Origin: Haloferula luteola
GTDB lineage: Bacteria > Verrucomicrobiota > Verrucomicrobiia > Verrucomicrobiales > Akkermansiaceae
DNA: 64,000 nt
Direction: 5' to 3'
NCBI RefSeq assembly: GCF_014201715.1
Contig: NZ_JACHFD010000002.1
Coordinates: 124,001 to 188,000, forward strand
Under the pieces are notes generated by a model. That model searched no databases. It saw only the letters and a list, made by a program, of their open reading frames with translations, and was not told where the DNA came from. Shown piece by piece: positions 35,792-44,250 of this stretch; position 1 is the stretch's first letter, and each line of letters begins with the position of its first letter. The translations under genes were made by a program, and so were the position numbers.

Positions 35792-37195
35792 ATGAAAATC
35801 TCCCGCCGACATCTGCTCGGAACCGGTTTGCTCGGTTCCGTTGCCAGCCTCCTTCCCACCTCCCTCCCTGCCGCCCCTCCCGTGGGCGCCAAATCCGGCA
35901 AGGTTCGCGGTGTCATCTTCATGGTCTCCGATGGCATGAGCCACGGAGTTCTCTCCATAACCGAGGCCTTTTCCCGCCAAGTGCGGGATTGCCCGACCCG
36001 TTGGTGGAACCTCATGTCCGAGAAGTCCTCCTTCCAGGGTCTCATGGACACCGCCTCCGGGAACTCTCTGGTCACCGACTCCGCCGCGGCCTCTTCCGCC
36101 TGGAGCTCGGGCCACCGGATCCCTAATGGACAAATCAACGTCGACGCCAACGGACGCCAACTTCAGTCCATTGGAGAAGCCGTCGTCGCAGGAGGAGCTC
36201 GGCTCGGCCTCGTAACCACCGCTACCGTCACCCACGCCACCCCTGCGGGCTTCGCCGCCCAGACTCCGGATCGCGATGCCGAAGATCGCATTGCTCCCCA
36301 GTATCTCAACCGAGCAGAAATCGTTCTCGGCGGAGGATCGAAATTCTTTGATCCGGCTCAACGAGCCGACCAAAAGGACATCTATGCCGACTATCAGGCG
36401 GCCGGATACGATATCCTCCGTACTCGCGATCAACTCCTCGCGGCCAAATCAGGCAAGCTCCTCGGCACCTTCTTCCCTGGGCACCTGCCCTACATGGTCG
36501 ACCGCGAACAGGACGCTCAACTTCAAGCGAATGTCCCAACACTTGCGGAAATGAGTCGTGCAGCCCTTGAACGATTCCTTCCCTCCGACCAATCCTTCCT
36601 CCTGCAAATCGAAGGCGCTCGAATCGATCACGCCGCTCACGCCAACGACATCGGCGCGATTGTCCGCGAACAGATGGCCTTCGATGATGCTATGGCCACA
36701 GTCCTCGAAATGATCGCCGATCACCCAGACGTTCTCGTCATTGCCACTTCGGACCACGGCAATTCGAACCCAGCCCTCAACGGAACTGGCGCCAAATACG
36801 GCCAAACCAATGAGCACTTCAAGCGCATCGCTGACATTCACTGCTCCCACGAAAAACTCCTCGCCGATTGGACCGCGAAAAATGGCAACCGTTCCGACCT
36901 CCAGGAAATGATCGAGCAAGGCTTCGGGTTCCGACCTGACGATCAGGAAGCAGAGGCACTTCTCGCCACCCTTGCCGGCAAAGCTTTCATCCAGTGGTCC
37001 CACCAACTCTCGAATCCTCCCGGCCTGCTCGGACAAATCACCGGCAACCACACCGGGACTGGCTGGACCAGCGTCAGCCACACTTCGGATCCTACTGCGA
37101 TTACAGCGACCGGCCCCGGCGCCGACCAATTTGCAGGCCTCGTTCGCAACGACCACGTTCGCGGAAAAATCCTCGGCCTCCTGCAGATAGCATAA
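35792..37195 (+). CDS. Alkaline phosphatase (PhoA family), Tat-exported
   Basis: A 467-residue protein. The ATG chosen gives MKISRRHLLGTGLLGSVASL, a twin-arginine signal, so it is exported folded. Alkaline-phosphatase blocks follow: GVIFMVSDGMSHGV (metal Asp), NSLVTDSAAASSAWSSG (nucleophile Ser after TDSA), GLVTTATVTHATPAGF, IEGARIDHAAHAND (metal ligands), VIATSDHGNSNPALNG and a final GNHTGTGWTSVSHTS. It hydrolyses phosphate monoesters in the periplasm. With the PhoX-like gene at 8 kb it is the second phosphatase of the window. It starts 116 bp after the metalloprotease and has a long hairpin behind it. Confidence 0.93.
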   Translation: MKISRRHLLGTGLLGSVASLLPTSLPAAPPVGAKSGKVRGVIFMVSDGMSHGVLSITEAFSRQVRDCPTRWWNLMSEKSSFQGLMDTASGNSLVTDSAAASSAWSSGHRIPNGQINVDANGRQLQSIGEAVVAGGARLGLVTTATVTHATPAGFAAQTPDRDAEDRIAPQYLNRAEIVLGGGSKFFDPAQRADQKDIYADYQAAGYDILRTRDQLLAAKSGKLLGTFFPGHLPYMVDREQDAQLQANVPTLAEMSRAALERFLPSDQSFLLQIEGARIDHAAHANDIGAIVREQMAFDDAMATVLEMIADHPDVLVIATSDHGNSNPALNGTGAKYGQTNEHFKRIADIHCSHEKLLADWTAKNGNRSDLQEMIEQGFGFRPDDQEAEALLATLAGKAFIQWSHQLSNPPGLLGQITGNHTGTGWTSVSHTSDPTAITATGPGADQFAGLVRNDHVRGKILGLLQIA

Positions 37196-37245
37196 GCACC
37201 TCGATTCCATAGCCTGATCAAGGCTCAGAATCGCCGACCACTTCC

Positions 37246-37284
37246 ATCACCGCACCTCAGGGCGAAACTCTGAGGTGCGGTGAT
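37246..37284 (+). terminator. Long hairpin after the alkaline phosphatase
   Basis: A perfect 15-bp stem (37246-37260 with 37270-37284) with a nine-base loop, 50 bp past the stop codon and 39 bp before the IS end. No T run follows, so it may be a processing or partial terminator structure. Confidence 0.5.
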
Positions 37285-37322
37285 GAAGTCAGCCCCCCAA
37301 AAATCGCCTGTTGAGAAACGGG

Positions 37323-37350
37323 TGAAGTGGTCCCCTGAGCGAAGCCAGGT
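37323..37350 (+). repeat. Left terminal inverted repeat of the IS3 element
   Basis: TGAAGTGGTCCCCTGAGCG followed by AAGCCAGG; pairs with the right end. Confidence 0.8.
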
Positions 37351-37526
37351 CCGGGCGGGTTATCGTTATGGTGTGGTGGGTCGGTTGGCTGGTGTTGTCG
37401 GTTTTGGTTGCTTCCGCCCTTGGAGGAAAGTGGTCCATCGGGTTCCGGCGCGAGAATGGGCCGGGTCGTCGCTCATCGGAGCGGCGGGTTCCTGTGGGCA
37501 ACTTTCCGCAGCGGGTTGTCAGCGGA

Positions 37527-38393
37527 TCAGGCCGCCTCGGCAAGCCCGGGTTGCGGCCGGTAGACCGACCATGGTGTGGCGTAGTCGTGGTGCTGATGGA
37601 TTCGCTCACGGTTGTAGTCGGCCATCCAGCGTGACACTCCGGCCTCAAGCTCCACGAGGTTGCAATAGTCCTTCAGGTAGATGTCTTCGCATTTGAGGCT
37701 GCGCCACAGCCGCTCGATGAAGACGTTGTCCATCCAACGGCCCTTGCCGTCCATGCTAACGCGTGCGCCTGTTTCCTCGACCGCGGCGACCCATTCACGG
37801 CTGGTGAACTGACAGCCTTGGTCGGTGTTGAAGATGTCCGGTGCGCGACCGGCTACCTTCACCGCTTCGCCAAGTGCCTCCAGGCAGAACCGGGTGTCGG
37901 CCGCGTTGGAGATCCGCCACGAAAGGACTGCTCGGCTGTGCCAGTCCATGATCGCCACCAGGTAGGCGAAGCCGCGGCCCATCGGGATGTAAGTGATGTC
38001 GGCGCACCCGACTTCGTCCGGCGTGGTGACCTCGCGGTCCCGTAGCAAGTAGGGATACTTGCGGTGGTTCTTGTCCGGCACACTCGTGCGCGGCTTCGGC
38101 ACCACGGCGGCGAGCCCCATGATCTGCATGAGCCGACGCACCCGCTTGCGGCCAACCTTCCAGCCACGCTTGCGCAGCTCCACGACCAGCTTGCGGGCGC
38201 CGTAAACGGGCCAGCGGACGTGCAACTCATCGAGAGCACGCATGATCGCACGGTCCTCTTCGCTGATACGTTCCGCCGTTTCGAGGCGGTTGCGGTTGAT
38301 GCCGAGCATGGCGGACTGCTTGCGGATGCTGAGCTGAGGATGGTTCTTTTCGATCATGGCTTTTCGTTGAGATCGATCCCCAGCTCCCCGCAC
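37527..38393 (-). CDS. IS3-family transposase OrfB (DDE integrase core)
   Basis: The frame gives 288 residues, with the HTH_21-like N-terminal segment (MRALDELHVRWPVYGARKL) and an rve integrase core. DDE residues are the Asp of GCADITYIPM, the Asp of IFNTDQGCQFTS and the Glu of NVFIERLWRSLK. It has no good independent start. It is made as an OrfAB fusion by -1 frameshifting at the slip site at 38393-38399, so the fused protein carries OrfA's DNA-binding domain. Confidence 0.92.
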   Translation of the reverse strand: MRGAGDRSQRKAMIEKNHPQLSIRKQSAMLGINRNRLETAERISEEDRAIMRALDELHVRWPVYGARKLVVELRKRGWKVGRKRVRRLMQIMGLAAVVPKPRTSVPDKNHRKYPYLLRDREVTTPDEVGCADITYIPMGRGFAYLVAIMDWHSRAVLSWRISNAADTRFCLEALGEAVKVAGRAPDIFNTDQGCQFTSREWVAAVEETGARVSMDGKGRWMDNVFIERLWRSLKCEDIYLKDYCNLVELEAGVSRWMADYNRERIHQHHDYATPWSVYRPQPGLAEAA

Positions 38394-38671
38394 TTTTTTT
38401 CGAGGAACTCCTTTTCGATGACCAACTGGCCAACCTTACGCTCGAGGCGCGACAGGTTGCGCTCGGATTTTTCCTTCTCGTCGCGACCGGACTTGGCCGA
38501 GGCGAAGACTTCCGGCAGGCGCTCCTGGAGCTCCTTCTTCCACTGGCTAACCTGCACTGGATGAATGCCCTCGTCCTGCGCGATTTGATTGATGGTCTTG
38601 ATGCCCTTGAGTGCCTCAAGGGCCACCCGCGCCTTGAACTCGGCGCTATGCGTTCTTCTTTTTCGTTTCAC
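38354..38671 (-). CDS. IS3-family OrfA (helix-turn-helix, leucine-zipper)
   Basis: A 105-residue protein: MKRKRRTHSAEFKARVALEAL starts a classic IS3 OrfA. A helix-turn-helix (INQIAQDEGIHPVQVSQWKKEL) and a C-terminal coiled coil (LSRLERKVGQLVIEKEFLEKK) follow. It binds the element ends and regulates transposition. Its 3' end overlaps orfB by 40 bp. Confidence 0.92.
   Translation of the reverse strand: MKRKRRTHSAEFKARVALEALKGIKTINQIAQDEGIHPVQVSQWKKELQERLPEVFASAKSGRDEKEKSERNLSRLERKVGQLVIEKEFLEKKCGELGIDLNEKP
38393..38399 (-). other. Programmed -1 frameshift site A_AAA_AAG
   Basis: In orfA the codons read GAA AAA AAG with A_AAA_AAG as heptamer. A slip of one base back joins GAAAAAAA to GTG CGG GGA GCT, the beginning of orfB. 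This is the standard IS3 arrangement. Confidence 0.8.
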
Positions 38672-38722
38672 GGTGGTTCGGTTGGCTGCGCCACCCGAAC
38701 CCTACCCCATCATAACAAGCTC

Positions 38723-38750
38723 CCTGGCTCCGTCTTGAGGGACCACTTCA
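38723..38750 (-). repeat. Right terminal inverted repeat of the IS3 element
   Basis: Read leftward it starts TGAAGTGGTCCCTCAAGACG then GAGCCAGG, matching the left end with a few changes. Confidence 0.8.
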
Positions 38751-38786
38751 AGATCGCAAGGCCGGGAAGTCGGGGCCTGCAGCACC

Positions 38787-40691
38787 TCAGAGCCACGTTT
38801 CGCAAAGTGCGAGGGTCTGGTCGAAGGGCATGCGTTCTAGCAACCCGAAGGCGTCGTGACGAGTCAGGCGCGCTCGCTGGGCTGCCGGGCTGCTGATACC
38901 ACAGAGAAATCGGGCAAGCTGCCGCGGTGACTTCAGGGCAGCGTGCTGTTCATTGCGCAACTGCTGGATGCACTCCAAGTCCTCGAAGCTGGGCTCCGGC
39001 CATGGAGATCGCGGCAGGGGTGTGGCGAGGCGGCCGCGACAACGATCACAGTGTCCGCAGTTCCGCAGGACTTCGCCAAAATGCCGCGTCACTCCAGCGG
39101 TCAAACACTCCGCCCCTTCCACCAGATCGACCACTTGCCGGAGTCGATCGAGATCCGCCTGTTCCCGTTGATGAAACCGTGCTTCCAAGCGATCCGCAAC
39201 ATCACGGACCCGCATGTCTTCCCTCAGGAGGCGATATCCCTGACGCACGCCCGATTTCTTCAAAATCACGTCTCCGGCTTCTTCGAGATAGGTCAGCGCC
39301 GCGACGATCCGCTCGCGAGACTCCGCCGTGGTGGCCGCCACCTGATCCAGTTCAAACGTCAACCAGCTTCGCCCATCCTTGGCCGCAGAAAAAATTTTGC
39401 GCAAGAACGTCTTACGACGAGCATCGTAACCCGCCAGAAGACCTTCAAAGTCGCGCAAGAGGCGGACCGCATACGTTGCATAGAAAGGCTTGGTCGCCAT
39501 AACAATCCCCTCCAACTCCAGATAGGTGAGAAGAGTCGTTACTACCAATGGCCGGATGTCATTGACGGTGGAAAGCTCATAAACCGAGACGTCAAATTCG
39601 TGGCCTAGGCGCAAGACATGATCCACCAGATGGCGCACGGCCTCCGAGGTCGGTGTATCGCCGTAGGTAAAGTTCTCCAGAGTCACCAGGTCGTCGCCAC
39701 AGGCAAGCATTTCGCAGATCGACTCTCGGCCATCGCGACCCGCTCGCCCAGTCTCTTGCGAGTAGTTCTCCATCGATTTCGGAAGGTTGTAGTGGAACAC
39801 CGCTCGGATGTCCGCCTTGTCGATCCCCATGCCGAAGGCGATGGTCGCCACCATGATGCGGATTTCACCCTGCATGAACCTTTCCTGCGCTTCCGCCCGA
39901 AACTCTGGAGGCATCCCCGCATGATACGCCTGGGCCGCATGACCATGACGCTTGAGAAATGTCGCGACCTCTTCCGCCGTGTGCTGCAGGGTCACGTAGA
40001 CGACGACCGCTCCTTCCACCCCATCGATGCGCTCCTTCAACAAGGTCTTGCGATCGCAGGCGGCCACAGGTGAGACCCTCAGGTCAAGATTCGGGCGATG
40101 AAAGGACAGCTGGATGTGATCTCCTTTTTCCACTCCGAACTCCCGCCGGATATCCTCCGCGACTGCCGGAGTCGCCGTCGCAGTAAGACCCAGTACGCGC
40201 GACACTTCAAGATCCCGACAGAGCTTCGCCAACTTGAGATAATCCGGGCGGAAATTGTGACCCCATTCGGAAATGCAATGGGCTTCGTCGATGGCAACCA
40301 TGCCGATTTTCATGCGGGCCAATCGTTGCCGGAATCCCTCGTTGGCAAGCCGCTCGGGGGCGACATAGAGAAGTTTCACCGTTCCGTCGCGCAGACCCTC
40401 CATGACATTTCCATAGTCTTCCTGGCTCAGCGACGAATCAAGGCGCGCGGCACCGATTCCCTTGGCACGCAGGGAATCGACCTGATCCTTCATCAGGGCA
40501 ATCAGCGGCGACACCACCAGCGTCAGGCCATCGATCATCAAGGCGGGGAGCTGGTAGCAGAGCGATTTGCCCCCTCCGGTCGGGAAGACCGCAAGCATCG
40601 AGCGCCCAGCGAGCAATCCTTCCACCACTTCCCGCTGGCCCTCACGGAATCCCGCATGGCCGAATGTTTCCCTGAGTAGCGCCTCCGGCAT
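38787..40691 (-). CDS. recQ: ATP-dependent DNA helicase RecQ
   Basis: A 634-residue protein. Helicase motifs in order: FREGQREVVEGLL (motif 0), FPTGGGKSLCYQLPALM (Walker A), VVSPLIALMKDQVD, AIDEAHCISEWGHNFRPDY (DEAH box and aromatic-rich loop), LGLTATATP, and motifs IV-VI ending MVATIAFGMGIDKADIRAVFHYNLPKSMENYSQETGRAGRDG. The RQC part has a zinc site ending in CGHCDRC. No typical HRDC domain is clear at the C-terminus. It unwinds recombination and repair intermediates. 65 bp separate it from the upstream secreted-protein gene. Confidence 0.95.
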   Translation of the reverse strand: MPEALLRETFGHAGFREGQREVVEGLLAGRSMLAVFPTGGGKSLCYQLPALMIDGLTLVVSPLIALMKDQVDSLRAKGIGAARLDSSLSQEDYGNVMEGLRDGTVKLLYVAPERLANEGFRQRLARMKIGMVAIDEAHCISEWGHNFRPDYLKLAKLCRDLEVSRVLGLTATATPAVAEDIRREFGVEKGDHIQLSFHRPNLDLRVSPVAACDRKTLLKERIDGVEGAVVVYVTLQHTAEEVATFLKRHGHAAQAYHAGMPPEFRAEAQERFMQGEIRIMVATIAFGMGIDKADIRAVFHYNLPKSMENYSQETGRAGRDGRESICEMLACGDDLVTLENFTYGDTPTSEAVRHLVDHVLRLGHEFDVSVYELSTVNDIRPLVVTTLLTYLELEGIVMATKPFYATYAVRLLRDFEGLLAGYDARRKTFLRKIFSAAKDGRSWLTFELDQVAATTAESRERIVAALTYLEEAGDVILKKSGVRQGYRLLREDMRVRDVADRLEARFHQREQADLDRLRQVVDLVEGAECLTAGVTRHFGEVLRNCGHCDRCRGRLATPLPRSPWPEPSFEDLECIQQLRNEQHAALKSPRQLARFLCGISSPAAQRARLTRHDAFGLLERMPFDQTLALCETWL

Positions 40692-40756
40692 GACGCCGAT
40701 CGTGAACCGAGGCAGGACCTCCGCTCAAGTGGACAATCCAAAGAAGCGGAGAGGAG

Positions 40757-41467
40757 TCACCAGCCGAAGACCAGAGGGGGCACGACAATCTTGACGCGCC
40801 CCGAGCCTTCCTCTGATTCACTTTTCTCGATCGCCGTCACCAACTCGTTTTCGAATTCCACCGTCGTCCGGCCCTTCTCCTCCTGGGTGACGTGAGAGAG
40901 ACGGCGGAAAACATTCCCCGTGGCCGGATCGCGAACATAGGTGTAGTGCTTGACCTCTTCGTAATCGATGAATTCCCACTGCCCGGATCTTCCTTCGGCC
41001 GTTTGCCTCACCTTCTTTTTGGTGGGATCTCCCAAGGCACGGGAGACTTCATCCATGGTCATCCCGATCGCCGCCCGCTTTTCAGCGATGAGGCGCTCCA
41101 CTTCCAACTGTCGCTGATAAAACAAAGTGAGGTTTTTGCTCACATCAGGATCCTCCTTGGAGGCAAAGGCACCGCTGCCAACCCACCCGATCGTCTTGTT
41201 CCCCCCCGTCCGCGCACTCACTCGATAAGCCCGTTCGGTGATGGCTTGAATTTCCACCTCCTGGTCCGGCAACACCGTGCCCAGCTTACGTTGACCCTGT
41301 TTATCACTGTAAATCGGAGCCGCTTTGATGATCCAAAGTCTTAGCGGCCTCTGAAAATGGGCATCCAGATAGACCACGTCAGGATCCGCATCGAGCAGGG
41401 ATCGCTTCGGCTCGGCATGCAGAACCGGCAACGCGAGCAACAGGCAGGCAAAACGAATGGCTCTCAT
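40757..41467 (-). CDS. Secreted SH3-like domain protein of unknown function
   Basis: A 236-residue protein. The ATG at 41467 gives signal peptide MRAIRFACLLLALPVLHA; another ATG is four codons earlier. An SH3b-like segment follows (PIYSDKQGQRKLGTVLPDQEVEIQAITERAYRVSARTG...IGWVGSGAF). The second half contains a SmpA/OmlA-like turn (IGMTMDEVSRALGDPTKKK), a pattern found in small outer-membrane assembly proteins, then QWEFIDYEEVKHYTYV. Role unknown; probably periplasmic or at the envelope. Confidence 0.65.
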   Translation of the reverse strand: MRAIRFACLLLALPVLHAEPKRSLLDADPDVVYLDAHFQRPLRLWIIKAAPIYSDKQGQRKLGTVLPDQEVEIQAITERAYRVSARTGGNKTIGWVGSGAFASKEDPDVSKNLTLFYQRQLEVERLIAEKRAAIGMTMDEVSRALGDPTKKKVRQTAEGRSGQWEFIDYEEVKHYTYVRDPATGNVFRRLSHVTQEEKGRTTVEFENELVTAIEKSESEEGSGRVKIVVPPLVFGW

Positions 41468-41724
41468 AGTGGGAATCATAGCGGTGAAGTCGCCGATGAG
41501 AAGGCGCCAAATTCGACTCGCTTAGCGCTCCCTCTATTCATCCCAAACATCGGCAAAATGCACGGACAGCGTCGAGACCACCCGTGCATTCAGCATGAAC
41601 TGTCGCCTCCATTTCGAACTCGATTTCACCAAGTCCTTATTTTCTGGGACTTCCAGAGGATGGCACCGCACTTGCGAAAACATCCCCGCCGGATGAGCCG
41701 GCAAAGAAACCTCCCTCAAACGTC

Positions 41725-41877
41725 ATGAGCCTTGTCACACTTGCCATCATTTTCGCCATTCTCGCCGTCGTCGCCGCCATCTTCGGCTTCGGGGGTATCG
41801 CTGCTGAATTCGCCGGGATCGCCAAGATCCTGCTCGTGGTCTTCATCATCCTCGCGATCCTCTTCTTTGTGCTCTGA
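41725..41877 (+). CDS. DUF1328 (YtjA-type) small membrane protein
   Basis: A 50-residue peptide: [39 protein letters not shown] then [11 protein letters not shown]. Two transmembrane helices around a GFGGIA..AGIAK turn are the hallmark of DUF1328, widespread and often stress-induced in bacteria. Divergent from the SH3-like gene, with a GC-rich hairpin behind it. Confidence 0.9.
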   Translation: MSLVTLAIIFAILAVVAAIFGFGGIAAEFAGIAKILLVVFIILAILFFVL

Positions 41878-41888
41878 ATCCCAAATTT

Positions 41889-41913
41889 CCCCCCGGGGCC
41901 AGGCTCCGGGGGG
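41889..41913 (+). terminator. Hairpin after the DUF1328 gene
   Basis: An 8-bp GC stem (41889-41896 with 41906-41913) 12 bp past the stop; tail CATTTCC is T-poor. It could serve the convergent S9 peptidase gene as well. Confidence 0.5.
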
Positions 41914-41945
41914 CATTTCCGTTCACAGGATCGACCAAGCGATCT

Positions 41946-44144
41946 TCACGACGCACCCGGTGCCGGAATCGGTTGGCCGAGGTGACGCTCGAAGAAATCG
42001 ACGCGACGCCGCTGCCCATATCGAGCCTCGCCAGCTCCGTGGTTTTTCCCGGTAAAGGGTAGAAACTCGAAGTCCTTGTCGGCATCAATCAACGCATCGA
42101 TGACCTGATAAGTGGAAGACGGATCCACATTGGTGTCCAATTCACCCACTGTGAGCAAGAGCGCCCCCTGAAGTTCCTTGGCATGAGTAACATTGGAATT
42201 GTCGGCGTACTCGGGTCCAACAGGCCAGTCCATCCATTGCTCATTCCACCAGATCTTATCCATTCGGTTGTCATGGCATCCGCAATCAGCAACGGCCGCT
42301 TTGTAGAAGTCCCCGTGAAACAATAAGGCACCGAGGGCATTCTGTCCCCCGGCCGATCCCCCGAAGATCCCGACGCGATCCAGGTCCATTGCGGGCTCCT
42401 TTTTCGCCGCGGCTTTCATCCATGCAATGCGGTCGGGGAATCCGGCATCCTTGAGATTTTTGTAGCAGAAATGGTGGAATTCCCGGCTGCGATTGGCTGT
42501 GCCGCGACCATCGATTTTCACCACAATGAAGTCATTCACCGCCACCTCGTGCATGGGAGCCATCCATGGATTCCATGCCTTCGGAACAAACGAATCCTGA
42601 GGTCCGGCGTAGATGTTCTCCACCACGGGATACTTCTTCGTGGGATCGAAGTTCGGGGGCCTGAGAATGATTCCCCAGATGTCGAACTTACCATCGCGAT
42701 CCTTTGCCACAAAAGGCTCAGGCAGAGGCCATCCCGTGGCTCGTAATGCCGAGTCATCGCCCTCAGCCAGCACGGAAATCAGCGCCCCATCGGACCAACG
42801 GTGAAGCTCCGTCACCGGGGGATGATCGACTCGTGACCAGCGGCAAGTGTAGTAGCTGCCGCCGGAGGAGCGCTCAAAACGATCATGCGTGCCGTTCGCA
42901 GAGGTCAGGGGCACCAGTTTCCCGGTGTCGATCGAGACCCGCGCGTAGTGAATGAAATACGGATCCTGATCGGCCTCTCGTCCGGAAATCTTCAGCAAGA
43001 CTTCACGCTTCTCCTCGTCCACTTGAACGACTTCTCGGACGATCCATTCGCCTTCGGTCAGGTTCCGAATGACCGAGCCGTCCTTTCCATTGAGCAAGAA
43101 CAAGTGCTTCCAGCCATCGCGCTCGGACATCCACAGGATTTCTTCACCATCATCGAGATCGCGGCGGAAGGAATTCCCATATACGAAAACGAAAGTGTCG
43201 CTATCTTCCTGGATGAGAGCTCGCTGGACCCGGGTTTCACTATTGATTTCAATCACGTGCTGTTTCCCGAATCCCCGCTCAACATACTCGTAGGTCAGCC
43301 GCTGGGAATCCTTTCTCCAAGCCAGGGCATCGCATTCATATGGATTCGGAATCAACGACATCTCTGGAGCGAGGGGCTCGCGACCATCGATGAAAAAGAC
43401 CCACGGTGCTCGAGTATCGATCTCATCTCCGGGTTTCGGGTAGCTCTGGGTAAAATGTTCCGGTTGGAGTTTTCCATCGGGAGCCGAATCGATGTAGTGA
43501 ACTTCCCGCTCCTTCACATCGCGCGTCTTCCAGATCGCAAATCGAGAGCCATCAGGCGACCACACCGGAGCGTCCCGAAACACCCCTGACTTGTCGTCTT
43601 CCACCAGCACACGAGGCTTCTCCCCGCGCTCCGAGAGCACCAAATCGCCATCACGCACCGCCACCTCATATTCCCCGTTTGGCGACCTCCACTCTGCGGG
43701 CACTCGGCGGTCCCAGCGCATCCTCGGCCGGCCTCCACGATCTTCAGGGGCCTCACGACGCGCAGCCCCTTTCGGATCGCTCCACCGTCCCTCCGTCCAA
43801 GTTCGGTCGCCCTGGGGGGTTTCGAGTAGCAAACCTTCTCGCGTCCAGCGGAAACCCGACCACTCGGAGCCCGGATCGATGGTTTCCAGCACTTCACCCG
43901 TCTCTGTGGCACGAATCACAAGCCGCTTGCCATCCGGGCCTTCCAACTCCTGCACCAATCTCTGATCGTCAGGCGCAAAGGCGACGCGAACCGATTCATT
44001 GGGGACCGCGGTGCGAGCGACCTGATACCATTTCCCGGTCACTTCCTCGAAGCCCTTCAACCCTCCACTCTCGGCACTCACCGATGCACCCAAGGCCGCT
44101 AAGCCCCACATCACGACGGAAAAACTCCATGGGAAACGTTTCAT
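41946..44144 (-). CDS. S9-family serine peptidase (dipeptidyl-peptidase IV-like), secreted
   Basis: A 732-residue protein; the ATG at 44144 gives signal peptide MKRFPWSFSVVMWGLAALGASVSA. The N-terminal half has beta-propeller repeats of the DPP IV type (PVWSPDGSRFAIWKTRD; ALAWRKDSQRLTYEYVERG; ILWMSERDGWKHLFLLNG). The C-terminal alpha/beta-hydrolase domain has VVKIDGRGTANRSREFHHF, the nucleophile elbow GIFGGSAGGQ and the late GKNHGAGEARYGQRRRVDFF with the catalytic His. It removes dipeptides or cleaves short peptides in the periplasm. Divergent from hemL. Confidence 0.9.
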   Translation of the reverse strand: MKRFPWSFSVVMWGLAALGASVSAESGGLKGFEEVTGKWYQVARTAVPNESVRVAFAPDDQRLVQELEGPDGKRLVIRATETGEVLETIDPGSEWSGFRWTREGLLLETPQGDRTWTEGRWSDPKGAARREAPEDRGGRPRMRWDRRVPAEWRSPNGEYEVAVRDGDLVLSERGEKPRVLVEDDKSGVFRDAPVWSPDGSRFAIWKTRDVKEREVHYIDSAPDGKLQPEHFTQSYPKPGDEIDTRAPWVFFIDGREPLAPEMSLIPNPYECDALAWRKDSQRLTYEYVERGFGKQHVIEINSETRVQRALIQEDSDTFVFVYGNSFRRDLDDGEEILWMSERDGWKHLFLLNGKDGSVIRNLTEGEWIVREVVQVDEEKREVLLKISGREADQDPYFIHYARVSIDTGKLVPLTSANGTHDRFERSSGGSYYTCRWSRVDHPPVTELHRWSDGALISVLAEGDDSALRATGWPLPEPFVAKDRDGKFDIWGIILRPPNFDPTKKYPVVENIYAGPQDSFVPKAWNPWMAPMHEVAVNDFIVVKIDGRGTANRSREFHHFCYKNLKDAGFPDRIAWMKAAAKKEPAMDLDRVGIFGGSAGGQNALGALLFHGDFYKAAVADCGCHDNRMDKIWWNEQWMDWPVGPEYADNSNVTHAKELQGALLLTVGELDTNVDPSSTYQVIDALIDADKDFEFLPFTGKNHGAGEARYGQRRRVDFFERHLGQPIPAPGAS

Positions 44145-44250
44145 TTGCGCCGGAAACGTGAGCAAAAGCCGCGCCCTGTCAGTTCATTTCCCCTCCTTCC
44201 GAAGAAAAACTCGGATTGGACCTTCGCAGCCGAGAGTTCAAGCTGGCCGC

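Larger units (their letters stand above)
37323..38750 (-). mobile_element. IS3-family insertion sequence
   Basis: A 1428-bp element with imperfect terminal inverted repeats beginning TGAAGTGGTCCC at both ends (37323 rightward; 38750 leftward); similarity continues through GAAGCCAGG / GGAGCCAGG. It encodes orfA and a DDE transposase orfB in overlapping frames, with an A-rich slip site. No short target duplication is seen (GGG on one side, AGA on the other). About 200 bp of non-coding DNA lies between orfB and the left end. It sits 36 bp downstream of the recQ stop. All parts look intact, so it may be active. Confidence 0.9.
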
